Source: Streptomyces sp. NBS 14/10 (GTDB lineage Bacteria > Actinomycetota > Actinomycetes > Streptomycetales > Streptomycetaceae). Taken from it: a stretch of 64,000 bases of DNA. The stretch is taken from positions 1 through 64,000 of the forward strand of contig NZ_NCSM01000081.1 in the NCBI RefSeq assembly GCF_002224125.1, written 5' to 3'. The notes under the pieces are model-generated. The model saw only the letters and a program-made list of their open reading frames with translations. It was not told the origin of the DNA and made no database searches. A program made the position numbers and the translations under genes. Positions within the stretch are counted from its first letter, which is position 1. Each line of letters begins with the position of its first letter. This document shows positions 35,742 to 44,240 of this stretch, piece by piece.

Positions 35742-37418
35742 TCACAGACCGTGCTGGGCGAGGAGGCGCATCAGGTTGCGTTTGCGCTTCTGGTCGGCGC
35801 GCAGGGCGGTGAGGTACGTGGTGAACTCGTCCGGGGTACCCAGGCGGCGGTGGCAGTCGCGGATGCTCAGCAGCAGGCTGGTCAGCTGCTCGTAGATCGC
35901 GTTGCCCGTCTGCTTCGTGAGGGGTTCGGCCAGCCGCCGGTAGACGGCGAGCGCGTCGGCGGGGCGGGTGGGGCGGGCCTGGTCGGCGAGCGTGAGCCAC
36001 TGTTGGTCGTGGGCGCCGGTCTCGGTGGCGGCTTGCCAGGCCGCGTCGGTGTCCTTGTCGTCGAGCAGGGCGTCGATCAGGGCCGGGCCGCCGTACCGAG
36101 AGTGCTGTTGCTGCTCTGCGTCGGCACGCAGTAGGGACAGCGCTCCCTCACGTTCGGCCGGCCAGCGGTCCGCGGCCCGGGCGGCGGCTCGCAGCTGCTG
36201 GTACGCCAGCAGGGTGCGGCGGGCGCCGAAGTGGTCACGGCGCAGGGCGACGGCATCGGGGAGCCGGCCCGCCTGCGTGTAGCGGTCGCAGAGGTAGTCG
36301 ACGAGGGCGGCGTCGACTGCGGAGGGGTCGCGGGCGTCCTCGATGCCGCGTTCCGCCCAGCGCAGGGCCTCGTCGGGGCGCCGGGCGGTGTCCAGCTCGT
36401 GGGCGATGACCAGGTGCGTGTGGCCGTTGGGTGAGAGGTCGGCCGCATGCACGGCGATCACCGCGTCGATGTCGCCTCCCGCCTTGGCCAGCCGCTCCAT
36501 CAGGTACTTCTCCGCCCAGCCGCGGCGGTTGCCCCGCCACGCCTCAACCGCCAGCTTCCGCAGGACGGCCATCCCCTCGTCGCCAAGGATGTCCTCGTAG
36601 TCGAGCGGATCGATGTCCGTAAGGCCGTCGTCCAGGTCGCCGAGCGCATGGCCGGCCAGCCAGCGCGCGAGCTCCTCGGGGTCGGGGCGCGCCGCGCGGC
36701 ACGCTTCGAGGTGGGCGTCGGCGAGGTCTGCGCCGACCTGCCCGAGCCAGCCGTCGGAGTCGTCGACGCTCTCCACCGCGTCGGCGAGCAGCTTCATCGC
36801 CTCCCGCGCCAGGGCGATCGCATCGTCGGCCCGGCCGGATCCGGTGAGCGCGCCGATCGCGGACACCGCCTGCCCGGCCTGGTCGGCGTAAGCGCGGGCA
36901 TCGGCGTACTCGACGTACCCGTACTGGGCGAAGGGGGTGATGTCGAGGAGATCGCGGATACGGGCCCGGACCGCGGCAAGGTCCCCGCGGGCGCTCGCGG
37001 CCCGCAGCTCCAGACGGCGGCGCAACTGACGGTCCTCGGTGATCTGTTCGCGTACGAGAGCGAGCAACTCGTCCTTGGACAGGCCGGACAGCCAGCCGTC
37101 AAGGTCCTGCGCACGGTCCCGGGCCGCCTGTCGCTGCCGCGGCAGGCTCTCCCGCCGAGCGAGTACGGTCAGGCCGAGGGCGACCAGATGCTTACAGAAG
37201 TTGCCCTCCATGCCGTACGGGCAGTCGCACTCGCCGGACACCCCGCCAGGCCCGTCCAGCGCCAACTCCACCTCGTACCGCTCCGTGCCGTGGACACTCG
37301 CGGTGACCCAGCCGTCACCGACCTCCACCCCGGACACCGCGTCCAGGTAGCCCCGTCCCCGTTCGAAGGAGCGCGGACCGGCCAACGCCCGCAGAGTCGA
37401 CTCGCTGAACCCTTCCAA
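35742..37418 (-). CDS. SWIM zinc-finger protein
   Basis: The 558-residue protein has an N-terminal domain (MEGFSESTLRALAGPRSFERGR) leading into a SWIM motif ECDCPYGMEGNFCKH (C-x-C-xn-C-x-H, residues about 63-77). A long helical, TPR-like remainder follows (repeated ALA/ADA helices to the end, MRLLAQHGL). SWIM domains bind nucleic acid or protein; the helical repeats suggest a scaffold. It lies 76 bases after the ATPase gene on the same strand. The role is unknown. Confidence 0.8.
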   Translation of the reverse strand: MEGFSESTLRALAGPRSFERGRGYLDAVSGVEVGDGWVTASVHGTERYEVELALDGPGGVSGECDCPYGMEGNFCKHLVALGLTVLARRESLPRQRQAARDRAQDLDGWLSGLSKDELLALVREQITEDRQLRRRLELRAASARGDLAAVRARIRDLLDITPFAQYGYVEYADARAYADQAGQAVSAIGALTGSGRADDAIALAREAMKLLADAVESVDDSDGWLGQVGADLADAHLEACRAARPDPEELARWLAGHALGDLDDGLTDIDPLDYEDILGDEGMAVLRKLAVEAWRGNRRGWAEKYLMERLAKAGGDIDAVIAVHAADLSPNGHTHLVIAHELDTARRPDEALRWAERGIEDARDPSAVDAALVDYLCDRYTQAGRLPDAVALRRDHFGARRTLLAYQQLRAAARAADRWPAEREGALSLLRADAEQQQHSRYGGPALIDALLDDKDTDAAWQAATETGAHDQQWLTLADQARPTRPADALAVYRRLAEPLTKQTGNAIYEQLTSLLLSIRDCHRRLGTPDEFTTYLTALRADQKRKRNLMRLLAQHGL

Positions 37419-37494
37419 TGGTCTTCCTCTGCTCTCGTGCCGTCAGCTGCGCCAGGTATCCGCTTTCCCCAGCGCTTGCCCGCCTCTTCCCCGG

Positions 37495-38928
37495 TTACTG
37501 CCACGCGCGGACCAGGTCCTCCGGGCCCCAGTGCGCCGCGAGCGGCAGTCCGTCCTCGATGCCGCAGCGGGAGACGGCGACGAGCGGGGTGTCCGGTTCG
37601 GCGCCGGGCACCGCGAGCATGTCCCGGGCCAGGGCGTCGTACTCGCGTCGGCCGAAGGGATGGGACTCCAGCCACTTGATGGAGCCGATGAAGTGCACCG
37701 CCCCCGCCACCGGTTCGCGGTCGACGCCGATCAGGTCGATCTCCGGGTTGTTCTGCCGGTTCCACCAGCCGCCGACCGCTTCTGTGTGAGGCCATCTGTC
37801 ATCGGGGAGCAGGCGCAGCAGCGACTCGCGGATGACCGGCTCGACCGCACGTCCTCGCCAGGTGGTCCACGACCGCTCGATGCGCTCCAGGGCGAGATCC
37901 CCGCGGCCGCGTTCGATGAGCGGGATTCCGCGCTGTATGAAGGCCAGCCAGAACCTGAGATACGGGTCGGCGATCCGGTAGCGCTTGTTCTTGGTGTCTG
38001 CCTTGGTGGAGAGCGGGAGGTCGGTGGCCAGGATCCGCTTGGTCTGCAGGGTATGGAGGAGCGGGGAGAGGGTCCCGGAGGGCAGGGCGCCGGCGCCGCC
38101 GGCCTGCGCGGCGATGGTGGAGAAGGTCCGCTCGCCGCTGCCTACCGCCTCCAGCACCGCCCGCGAGTGTGAGGCTTCGGGGAACTCCCCCAGGAGTGAC
38201 AGTTCGCCCGCCACGAGCAGGGGCGACAGGGGGTTGGCCACCGCCTCGCGCAGGAAGTCCGTACGGCCCGTTCCCGGTCGCCACGACTGGACGATCTCGG
38301 GGAAGCCCCCAGTGATCAAGAGCGCGTCCACCGCGTCCGCCGCGCCCAGAGAGGTCATGACCTGCACATCGGCCAGGTGCAGCGGACGTACGGTCATCTT
38401 CGCGGCCCGGCCGAAGAACGGACGGCCATAGGACTGCAGCGCCTCCATCACCGACATGTCGCTGCCCACCAGGATCAGCAGCACCGGCTTGGCGGACAGG
38501 TGGCGGTCCCAGACCGTCTGCAGCGCCCCTTCGAATTCCCGGTCCTGCTCCACCAGCCACGGCACTTCGTCGATCACCGCGACGCTCGGGGCATCGTCCG
38601 GGACCGCGACGGCCAGGGAACGCAGCGCCTGGTTCCAGTCCGCGGCGTGCAGCCCGGCCACCAGTTCCGCCCCGGGCAGCGCGGACTGCGCGAGCGCCGC
38701 GGAGAAGTCCGCCCGCTCAGCGACGGCGTTACGGCCCCGGCTCGCCTGGAAGACCACGTACGGAACGCCGGACCGGTCACAGAACTCCTGAACCAGACGA
38801 GACTTCCCCACCCGGCGGCGCCCCGTCATGATCACAGCCTGGCCCCGGGTGGCTCCCGCGCCCCTGGTGACGACGCCCAGTTGCCTGGTCAGGAGATCGA
38901 GGTCAGCGACCCTGCCCTTGAACTCCAT
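37495..38928 (-). CDS. AAA-type ATPase with DUF234-like C-terminal domain
   Basis: From the ATG at 38928 (MEFKGRVADLDLLTRQLG) the 477 residues contain a P-loop MTGRRRVGKSRLVQEF (about 35-50), Walker B SVAVIDEVPWL, a sensor region LILVGSDMSVM, a winged-helix segment (FSTIAAQAGG) and a C-terminal nuclease-like domain (NRQNNPEIDLIGVDRE, then HFIGSIKWLESHPFGRREYD). The last part resembles the D-x(n)-E-x-K layout of DUF234 proteins, here with an S-I-K. Such ATPases are often on mobile or defence islands. AT-rich repeats lie just upstream. Confidence 0.8.
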   Translation of the reverse strand: MEFKGRVADLDLLTRQLGVVTRGAGATRGQAVIMTGRRRVGKSRLVQEFCDRSGVPYVVFQASRGRNAVAERADFSAALAQSALPGAELVAGLHAADWNQALRSLAVAVPDDAPSVAVIDEVPWLVEQDREFEGALQTVWDRHLSAKPVLLILVGSDMSVMEALQSYGRPFFGRAAKMTVRPLHLADVQVMTSLGAADAVDALLITGGFPEIVQSWRPGTGRTDFLREAVANPLSPLLVAGELSLLGEFPEASHSRAVLEAVGSGERTFSTIAAQAGGAGALPSGTLSPLLHTLQTKRILATDLPLSTKADTKNKRYRIADPYLRFWLAFIQRGIPLIERGRGDLALERIERSWTTWRGRAVEPVIRESLLRLLPDDRWPHTEAVGGWWNRQNNPEIDLIGVDREPVAGAVHFIGSIKWLESHPFGRREYDALARDMLAVPGAEPDTPLVAVSRCGIEDGLPLAAHWGPEDLVRAWQ

Positions 38929-38963
38929 CCATGCTCCGCCCCTCGGCATCAAACATAGTTTCG

Positions 38964-38992
38964 ATCTTACGTAGATTGAATCTTACTTAGAT
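38964..38992. promoter_or_regulatory. AT-rich direct repeats upstream of the ATPase gene
   Basis: ATCTTACGTAGAT (38964-38976) and ATCTTACTTAGAT (38980-38992) differ at one base and have a 16-bp period. They lie 36 bases before the ATPase start, in unusually AT-rich sequence, and look like an operator or promoter element. Confidence 0.5.
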
Positions 38993-39074
38993 GGTAGCTC
39001 CCTTTCTTGGGTAACGCAGGCGATTCCGGAAAGGCCGACACGTCTGCCTACGCGCGGGTGCGCTTTCCCGCAGG

Positions 39075-39149
39075 TCAGCCCTCGACCTCCCAGCCGTCTA
39101 CACGTTTCGCGTAGATCTTGAGCAGCACCTCGACCGAGTGTCCGGCCCG
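39075..39149 (-). pseudogene. Remnant of a second tyrosine integrase (last 24 codons)
   Basis: The minus strand reads RAGHSVEVLLKIYAKRVDG and five more codons, then TGA. This is the C-terminus of a Streptomyces phage/AICE integrase with the catalytic Tyr; compare RAGNSVEVLLSRYAKCIDG in the intact int of this window. Upstream the frame loses similarity within a few codons, so the rest has been deleted. It marks a decayed integration event. Confidence 0.75.
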
Positions 39150-39204
39150 CGCAGCTGATCGGCCATCGCCCAGAGAAGGAACCGGACGAGAAAATGATGG
39201 GAAC

Positions 39205-40068
39205 TCAGACGCCGAGTGCCCGCCGGAACACGTCCGCGTGTGCGGCGCACCAGGTGGCGAAGGTGCGTGGCTTGCGGGCGAGGAGTTTCTCGACGGTGTC
39301 CGTCCGGAGTCCGGCGGTGTCGGCGCGCATGAGGGTGAACCCTTCCACCAAGGCCTCGGCGAGGGCCGGCGGTGCTCCGTGGGGGAAGCGGGACCGTACG
39401 GCCTCGGCGGCTGTGGCCACCTCGCGGATCTCGATGGCGGTCCCGATCGTTTCCGTGAGAATGCGGACCTGGTCGGCGACGGTGAGCGTTTCCGCGCCGG
39501 TGAGGACGTATTCCTCGCCCTGATGGCCGTCCTGGGTCAGGGCGAGGGCGGCCACCGCGGCGATGTCCGCGGGGTCGATGGGCGCGTAGCGGCCGGGGCC
39601 GATGGGGTCGAGGACGTAGCGGGCTTCGCGGAGGGTGGGCAGCCAGTCCAGGGCGTTGGTCATGAAGCCGCCGGGGCGCAGAAAGGTGGCCGGGATGCCG
39701 GAGGCGCGGACGAGGTTTTCGCGTTCGTGGTGCCAGCGGCCCATGGCGGGCATGGGGTCGCCCAGGACGTTGAAGGAGGACAGGTGCACGATGTGGCGCA
39801 CTCCGGCGGCCCGGGCGGCGGCGACGGCGTGTGCTGTGTGGGCGGTGCCGATGCCCGGGGTGAGCAGGAACAGGCGGTCTGCGCCGTGGAAGGCGGAGGT
39901 GAGTGTCGTCGGTTTGTCCAGGTCGGCCACGACGCGCTCGGCTCGCTGGGGCAGGTCGGCGGCGCGGGCGGGGTCGCGCAGGAGGATGCGGAATTCGGCG
40001 CCTTGTGCGTCGAGTTGGCGGACGAGTTCGCGGCCGATGTTTCCGGTGGCTCCGGTGAGCAGTAGCAT
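39205..40068 (-). CDS. NmrA-like NAD(P)-binding oxidoreductase
   Basis: The 287-residue atypical short-chain dehydrogenase begins MLLLTGATGNIGRELVRQLDAQG (Rossmann GATGNIG). HIVHLSSFNVLGD and FLRPGGFMTNALDWLP follow. Proteins of this group act as NAD(P)H sensors or quinone/isoflavone-type reductases; the active-site Tyr-x3-Lys is not evident. GAAGGAG precedes the ATG. It is divergent from a MarR gene with an inverted repeat between them. Confidence 0.88.
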   Translation of the reverse strand: MLLLTGATGNIGRELVRQLDAQGAEFRILLRDPARAADLPQRAERVVADLDKPTTLTSAFHGADRLFLLTPGIGTAHTAHAVAAARAAGVRHIVHLSSFNVLGDPMPAMGRWHHERENLVRASGIPATFLRPGGFMTNALDWLPTLREARYVLDPIGPGRYAPIDPADIAAVAALALTQDGHQGEEYVLTGAETLTVADQVRILTETIGTAIEIREVATAAEAVRSRFPHGAPPALAEALVEGFTLMRADTAGLRTDTVEKLLARKPRTFATWCAAHADVFRRALGV

Positions 40069-40078
40069 GGCACTCCTT

Positions 40079-40149
40079 CGATCATTTGCCGGTTAATGAG
40101 TCCATCGGGCCGGACGTTAGCCGGGAAATGATTAGCCGTCAAACGATCG
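40079..40149. promoter_or_regulatory. Imperfect inverted repeat in the NmrA/MarR divergent gap
   Basis: The arms 40079-40096 (CGATCATTTGCCGGTTAA) and 40132-40149 (TTAGCCGTCAAACGATCG) are about 80 percent matched as an inverted repeat. Each arm sits toward one of the two divergent genes. It is a likely MarR operator pair. Confidence 0.55.
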
Positions 40150-40211
40150 GCTGGCGGCGTCGGGTGCCTCGTCCCGTCCCGTCCCGTACGTCGCCTCACC
40201 GAAAGGCCGCG

Positions 40212-40670
40212 ATGCCCGAGTTCCTGGACTTGCACAGCAAGACATCGAAGACCCTGCGGGCCCTGGCCGAGCGCGGCATGCGGGAGCACGGCCTCCACCT
40301 CGGCCAGAACCACCTCCTCGCGGCCCTCTGGGAACACGACGGCCGCACCCCGGGCGAGATCGCCTCCGCGCTCCACGTCACCACCCCCACCGTCACCAAG
40401 ATGGCCACCCGCATGGCCGCCACCGGCCTGCTCACCCGGCGCCCCGACGACCGGGACAGCCGCCTCGTCAGGCTGTGGCTCACCGACGCCGGACGCGCCC
40501 TGCAACAACCGGTCGAGCAGGAACGCCGACGCATGGAGGAAGCCGTGACCGCGGACCTCACCGACGCCGAGCGGCAGCACCTGCTCAGCGCGCTGACAAA
40601 GGTCCACCGCGCCGCGAGCGACCTCCTGGACACACCAGGCCCCCGAGAAAACGGCTCGATCACCACCTGA
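40212..40670 (+). CDS. MarR-family regulator
   Basis: From the ATG at 40212 (MPEFLDLHSKTSKTLRALAE) it has 152 residues. The winged HTH is GEIASALHVTTPTVTKMATRM with the wing RRPDDRDSRLVRLWLTDAG; flanking helices give the dimer interface. GAAAGG precedes the start. It is expected to control itself and the divergent NmrA-like gene. Confidence 0.92.
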   Translation: MPEFLDLHSKTSKTLRALAERGMREHGLHLGQNHLLAALWEHDGRTPGEIASALHVTTPTVTKMATRMAATGLLTRRPDDRDSRLVRLWLTDAGRALQQPVEQERRRMEEAVTADLTDAERQHLLSALTKVHRAASDLLDTPGPRENGSITT

Positions 40671-41219
40671 CGCGACGGAGCCCGCAAAACCCCGTACAGC
40701 CACAGCCAAGCGCAAACCGCCAGCTCACCCGACCGGGGAGCAACGACGTCACGCCAAAGGCGCACATCGCACATGTACGGCGGTGCAGATCCGGCCGGGT
40801 GCAGGTGCGAAGGGCCACTGTTCCCGCTCCAGGTGGCCACGGTGCGGGACATTCTCGCGGACTGCCAGGGTGTCGTGCGGTGGGGGGCGTCCGGTTCGGC
40901 TGGGGCCGCTTCGGCGACCTGGCTTTGCGCGGCCGGGCACTCATGCGGTCGGGAACACGGCTGTAGAGCGAACGCGACGGCGCGACCAAGACCCGTAACG
41001 GCTGCGCCCCCGTATCGGCTCCGGACGTGTCTGGACAAGCCACATGCCACATGCCACGACATGCAGGGCGGATTCCAGGCTGCTCCGCGTCCCGGTGCAC
41101 TACTACAACACGGAGGAACAAGTGCTGGCCGCCGACTCGGAGGGCTGTTCGGCGAAAAGCGACGCCGGCCCGTTTCGGTTGAGGTTTCGCCTCTGTCTCA
41201 CCGAGCACTCCCATCGCAA
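40671..41219. other. Long intergenic region upstream of the LPMO gene
   Basis: About 550 bases without a supportable gene. Open frames on both strands have atypical composition. CTCCCAT-type repeats begin at 41207, including CTCCCAT-CGCA-ATGGGAG (41208-41225), which overlaps the CebR-type box. Confidence 0.45.
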
Positions 41220-41233
41220 TGGGAGCGCTCCCA
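41220..41233. promoter_or_regulatory. CebR-type operator upstream of the LPMO gene
   Basis: TGGGAGCGCTCCCA is a perfect 14-bp palindrome, identical to the CebR box known from Streptomyces cello-oligosaccharide uptake and cellulase genes. It lies 52 bases before the LPMO start and has extra half-sites on both sides (CTCCCAT at 41208, GCTCCCATTG at 41237). Confidence 0.9.
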
Positions 41234-41285
41234 TTCGCTCCCATTGCCCATCGGCGCAATCCCCCCACGGACGATGGAGATCGCC

Positions 41286-41954
41286 ATGAATTGTCATGAT
41301 CACAGCAATCCCTTACGTTGGGCGCTCCGCGCCCTCGGCTTGCTGTCCACCACGCTGCTCACCCTGATCCCGTGGACCGGCACCGCCTCCGCCCACGGGT
41401 CGGTCATCGACCCCGCGTCCCGCAACTACGGCTGCTGGCTGCGCTGGGCGGACGACTTTCAGAACCCCGAGATGGCACAGAAAGACCCCATGTGCTGGCA
41501 GGCATGGCAGGACAACCCGAACGCCATGTGGAACTGGAACGGCCTGTACCGCAACGGCCCGGCCGGCAACTTCCCGGCGGTCGTCCCCGACGGCCAGCTG
41601 TGCAGCGGCGGACACACCGAAGGCAACCGCTACAACTCGCTGGACACCGTGGGCGCATGGCAGACGACGAACATCGGCAACAAGTTCACGGTGAAGCTGT
41701 ACGACCAGGCCAGCCACGGCGCGGACTACTTCCTGGTCTATGTCAGCCGGCAGGGCTACGACCCCACCACGCAGCCGCTGAAGTGGAGCGACCTGCAGCA
41801 GGTGGCCAAGACCGGCAAGTACGGCCCCAGCCAGAACTACTCGATCGACGTCAGCACCTCGGGCTACACCGGGCGCCACGTCGTCTACACCATCTGGCAG
41901 GCCTCGCACATGGACCAGGCGTATTTCCTGTGCAGTGACGTGAACTTCACCTGA
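41286..41954 (+). CDS. Secreted lytic polysaccharide monooxygenase (AA10)
   Basis: The copper enzyme cleaves crystalline chitin or cellulose oxidatively. The signal peptide (about residues 1-36, ending ASA) leaves a mature N-terminus HGSVIDPASRNYGC, so His1 of the histidine brace is exposed. The second His is in DQASHGADYFLVYVSRQGY and the axial Phe in YFLCSDVNF. The 222 residues hold one catalytic domain with no binding module. The start is the ATG at 41286 with GGAG upstream. The CebR-type box points to cellulose or beta-glucan rather than chitin. Confidence 0.93.
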   Translation: MNCHDHSNPLRWALRALGLLSTTLLTLIPWTGTASAHGSVIDPASRNYGCWLRWADDFQNPEMAQKDPMCWQAWQDNPNAMWNWNGLYRNGPAGNFPAVVPDGQLCSGGHTEGNRYNSLDTVGAWQTTNIGNKFTVKLYDQASHGADYFLVYVSRQGYDPTTQPLKWSDLQQVAKTGKYGPSQNYSIDVSTSGYTGRHVVYTIWQASHMDQAYFLCSDVNFT

Positions 41955-41985
41955 GCCACCCACCACCAGCAGCAGCGCACGAAGG

Positions 41986-42013
41986 GCGGCCCGCCGAGAG
42001 TCTGGCGGGCCGC
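41986..42013 (+). terminator. Terminator after the LPMO gene
   Basis: A perfect 10-bp stem GCGGCCCGCC / GGCGGGCCGC with an eight-base loop is followed by TTT. It begins 32 bases after the LPMO stop. Confidence 0.85.
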
Positions 42014-42098
42014 TTTGGCTTGCGGCGGCATCCCCGCGTCCCCGGGTGAACGTTTCCCGGCGTTGCTCCGTCATCAGGGAAACGAGGAGGGACCGCGG

Positions 42099-42638
42099 AT
42101 GGCCGGATGGCGCAGAGCAAGATCGGTCAGCCCGGACGAGTCGTCGCCGCTGACCGAGCCGGAGTACGTCAAGCGGGTGCGCGCGATGCTCGTCCTGGGT
42201 GGTGTGCCCTGGGACCAGCTCGACGACGGGGTTCAGCAAGTGAGGCTGAAACTGCTGGAGGAGCAGGCCAAGCCGGGGCAGCCGGTGATCCGCGAACCGA
42301 TGGCGTGGCTCACGGCGGTCGCATCCCGGGTCGCGGTCGACTGGCACCGGGCCAGGACCAGGGACGCGGGCCTGCGCGAGCGGCTGGCCGCGCGCTGGTC
42401 GCGGCGTCCTCCGGCGGAGCATCCCGAAGAGCATCGCGTCCTGGCGCTGACGGTGGCCCGTGGGCTGGAAGGGCTGTCAGCCGTGCAGCGGCAGGTGCTG
42501 ACACTGCGTTATTACGCGGATCTGCCCGTGCGCGATATCGCGGTGCTGCTGGACGTACCGGAGGGCACGGTCAAAAGCCGACTTCACAGCGCCGTTGCCG
42601 CGCTGCGGAAACAACTCCACGACATGGAGGTGATCTGA
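42099..42638 (+). CDS. ECF-type RNA polymerase sigma factor
   Basis: From the ATG at 42099 (MAGWRRARSVSPDESSPLTE, GAGGAGGG upstream) it has 179 residues. Region 2 (LLEEQAKPGQPVIREPMAWLTAVASRVAVDWHR, split here across helices) and region 4 (VLTLRYYADLPVRDIAVLL, EGTVKSRLHSAVAALRK) are clear. The next gene starts two bases after its stop and encodes a membrane protein that is probably its anti-sigma factor. Confidence 0.93.
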   Translation: MAGWRRARSVSPDESSPLTEPEYVKRVRAMLVLGGVPWDQLDDGVQQVRLKLLEEQAKPGQPVIREPMAWLTAVASRVAVDWHRARTRDAGLRERLAARWSRRPPAEHPEEHRVLALTVARGLEGLSAVQRQVLTLRYYADLPVRDIAVLLDVPEGTVKSRLHSAVAALRKQLHDMEVI

Positions 42639-42639
42639 G

Positions 42640-43278
42640 ATGGCCGACACCGCTGATGTGACGGAGCCGACGGAATCGGAAGAGAACGATCTGCGGCTGG
42701 CGCTGCGAATGATCGGCGAAGAGGCCGGCCGGGCCGACGTACCGCCACGACCCGCTCCTCGCACCATGTGGTGGCGGCGCCGGGGCACGGTCGGGGGTGT
42801 CCTCGTGGCCGCGGCGGCGTTGAGCGTCGGGGCGCTGTTCTTCTGGCTGGTGGACGGCCGCTCGGTCCGGTCGTCCGGCGGCGCCGACGGGCGGGGGCTG
42901 ACGAACGTCCAGGAGGTCGCCTGTGCCCGGATCGCCGCCGAGGGCGAGGTGGTCTCGGTACGCGACGCCTCGCGGCCCCACCAGGTCGTCGTGACCCTGG
43001 CCGTGCAGAACTGGATCAAACCCGAGCGGGGAGCGAAGGAGATCGAAATCAACACCGTCGACCCCGAGTGGCTGGAGGAAGAGCCCTTCAAGGCGGGCCA
43101 ACATCTGCTGATCGTTGACATGGGCCGTCCCGACGGCGAGGTCAACTACTACCAGGGCCGCCATGCCAAGTGGGAGCGAGAGGTGTTCAAGCGCTACCTT
43201 CCCAAGGCGGCGAAGACGGAGTGCCCGGCCTTCTGGCGGGAGCGGGACGATGGCGGCGCTGTGCCGCCGGACAGCTGA
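42640..43278 (+). CDS. Membrane protein, probable anti-sigma factor of the ECF gene
   Basis: The 212 residues have a cytoplasmic acidic N-terminal domain (about 1-48), a membrane helix (VGGVLVAAAALSVGALFFWLV, about 52-72) and an extracytoplasmic domain of about 135 residues. No zinc motif (H-x3-C-x2-C) is present, so it is not a ZAS-type anti-sigma. The regulatory role is inferred from the tight coupling and topology only. Confidence 0.7.
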   Translation: MADTADVTEPTESEENDLRLALRMIGEEAGRADVPPRPAPRTMWWRRRGTVGGVLVAAAALSVGALFFWLVDGRSVRSSGGADGRGLTNVQEVACARIAAEGEVVSVRDASRPHQVVVTLAVQNWIKPERGAKEIEINTVDPEWLEEEPFKAGQHLLIVDMGRPDGEVNYYQGRHAKWEREVFKRYLPKAAKTECPAFWRERDDGGAVPPDS

Positions 43279-43512
43279 CCGGCTGTCGACGCGAGCCGAC
43301 GGATCGTACGGCGGCGCCGGACAGGCCGTCAGTGCGCTCCGTCTCTCACGCTCGCACCTGCCTGGATGGCCCGCTACGAGCGTGCGGACGACGGCGTTAG
43401 CGGGACGTTAGTGGAGCGTTAGTCGGGCGGCAGCGGCGCGGCAGCGGGCGGGATCAATGTGGTTGTCGTACCGATCAGACTTCTCCGGCGCCCGCCCCTC
43501 AGGAGATCCGCC

Positions 43513-43737
43513 ATGCGACCCCTCACCCTCGCCGAATGCCGTGCCCACGCCGTGCAGATCACCGCCGTCGCCCTGACCACGGTGGCCGCGCTGACCGTGG
43601 TCGTCTGCGGGAGTGTGGACGCTACGGGGCTGCGTACGGAGGGGAACGCGGATCACAGCCGTGGGACGCAGACGGTCACCGTCGACCCCGTACGGGCCTC
43701 GCTCGTCGCTGACACCACCCAACCCATGGGGCGGTAG
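43513..43737 (+). CDS. Small membrane or exported protein
   Basis: From the ATG at 43513 (MRPLTLAECRAHAVQITAVA) it has 74 residues, with an AGGAG site eight bases upstream. One hydrophobic segment (VALTTVAALTVVVCGSV) is followed by a polar tail (TEGNADHSRGTQTVTVDPV). It is unrecognised. The flanking stretches show no other gene. Confidence 0.5.
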   Translation: MRPLTLAECRAHAVQITAVALTTVAALTVVVCGSVDATGLRTEGNADHSRGTQTVTVDPVRASLVADTTQPMGR

Positions 43738-43741
43738 GGGC

Positions 43742-44203
43742 TCACCCCTGCGGGCAGGGGGCGCCCGGGGCGGAGCGGTTCGGGGAGCAGGGCACCAGCG
43801 CCAGGGACAGGAATGACGTGCGGCCGACGTAGAAGCCGACGGACACATCGCCCCCGTGCGTCAGCGTGTCCGCGGCCGTGGCGACCAGGCGGGACAGCCG
43901 GGCCGTGTCCGCCTGCTGCTGGGAGTGGAAGCCCGGGGCGTGTTCGGTGAGCTGTCCGCCCAGCCAGGCGGCGGCGTCCTTGGGCTCCTCGAAAGTCTCC
44001 CGGATGAGGCCGGGCGTCTTGAGCAGCCAGTGTGCGGTCTCTGTCGGGGGCAGCTCCGAGCGTCTGAAGGCGTCGACCTGCTGGCGGTGGTGCTCCTGGT
44101 CCTCCGGGGTGACCGGGGGCCTGGGGCGGTCCGGTGGGCGGCGGAGTGCGTCCCGGTCGAACAGTTCCTTCTCGCCCAGCCAGGAATACGCGTGGATGTG
44201 CAC
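43742..44203 (-). CDS. Hypothetical protein
   Basis: The 153 residues start VHIHAYSWLGEKELFDRDAL. A His/Arg/Pro-rich N-terminal half leads to helices (ETAHWLLKTPGLIRETFEEP, DTARLSRLVATAADTL) and a beta-like end with VSVGFYVGRTSFLSLALVPC. I do not recognise the family. It ends five bases past the stop of the convergent small gene and follows the DUF427 gene on the same strand. Confidence 0.65.
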   Translation of the reverse strand: MHIHAYSWLGEKELFDRDALRRPPDRPRPPVTPEDQEHHRQQVDAFRRSELPPTETAHWLLKTPGLIRETFEEPKDAAAWLGGQLTEHAPGFHSQQQADTARLSRLVATAADTLTHGGDVSVGFYVGRTSFLSLALVPCSPNRSAPGAPCPQG

Positions 44204-44240
44204 GCGACAGCTGTTCCCGCCGTCGCGCCGTCCGTTTCTC

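Noticed and set aside
40773..41954. Long N-terminal extension of the LPMO frame
   Set aside because: The signal peptide starts at 41286 with a ribosome site, and His1 must follow the signal cleavage; the extension also crosses the CebR-type operator.
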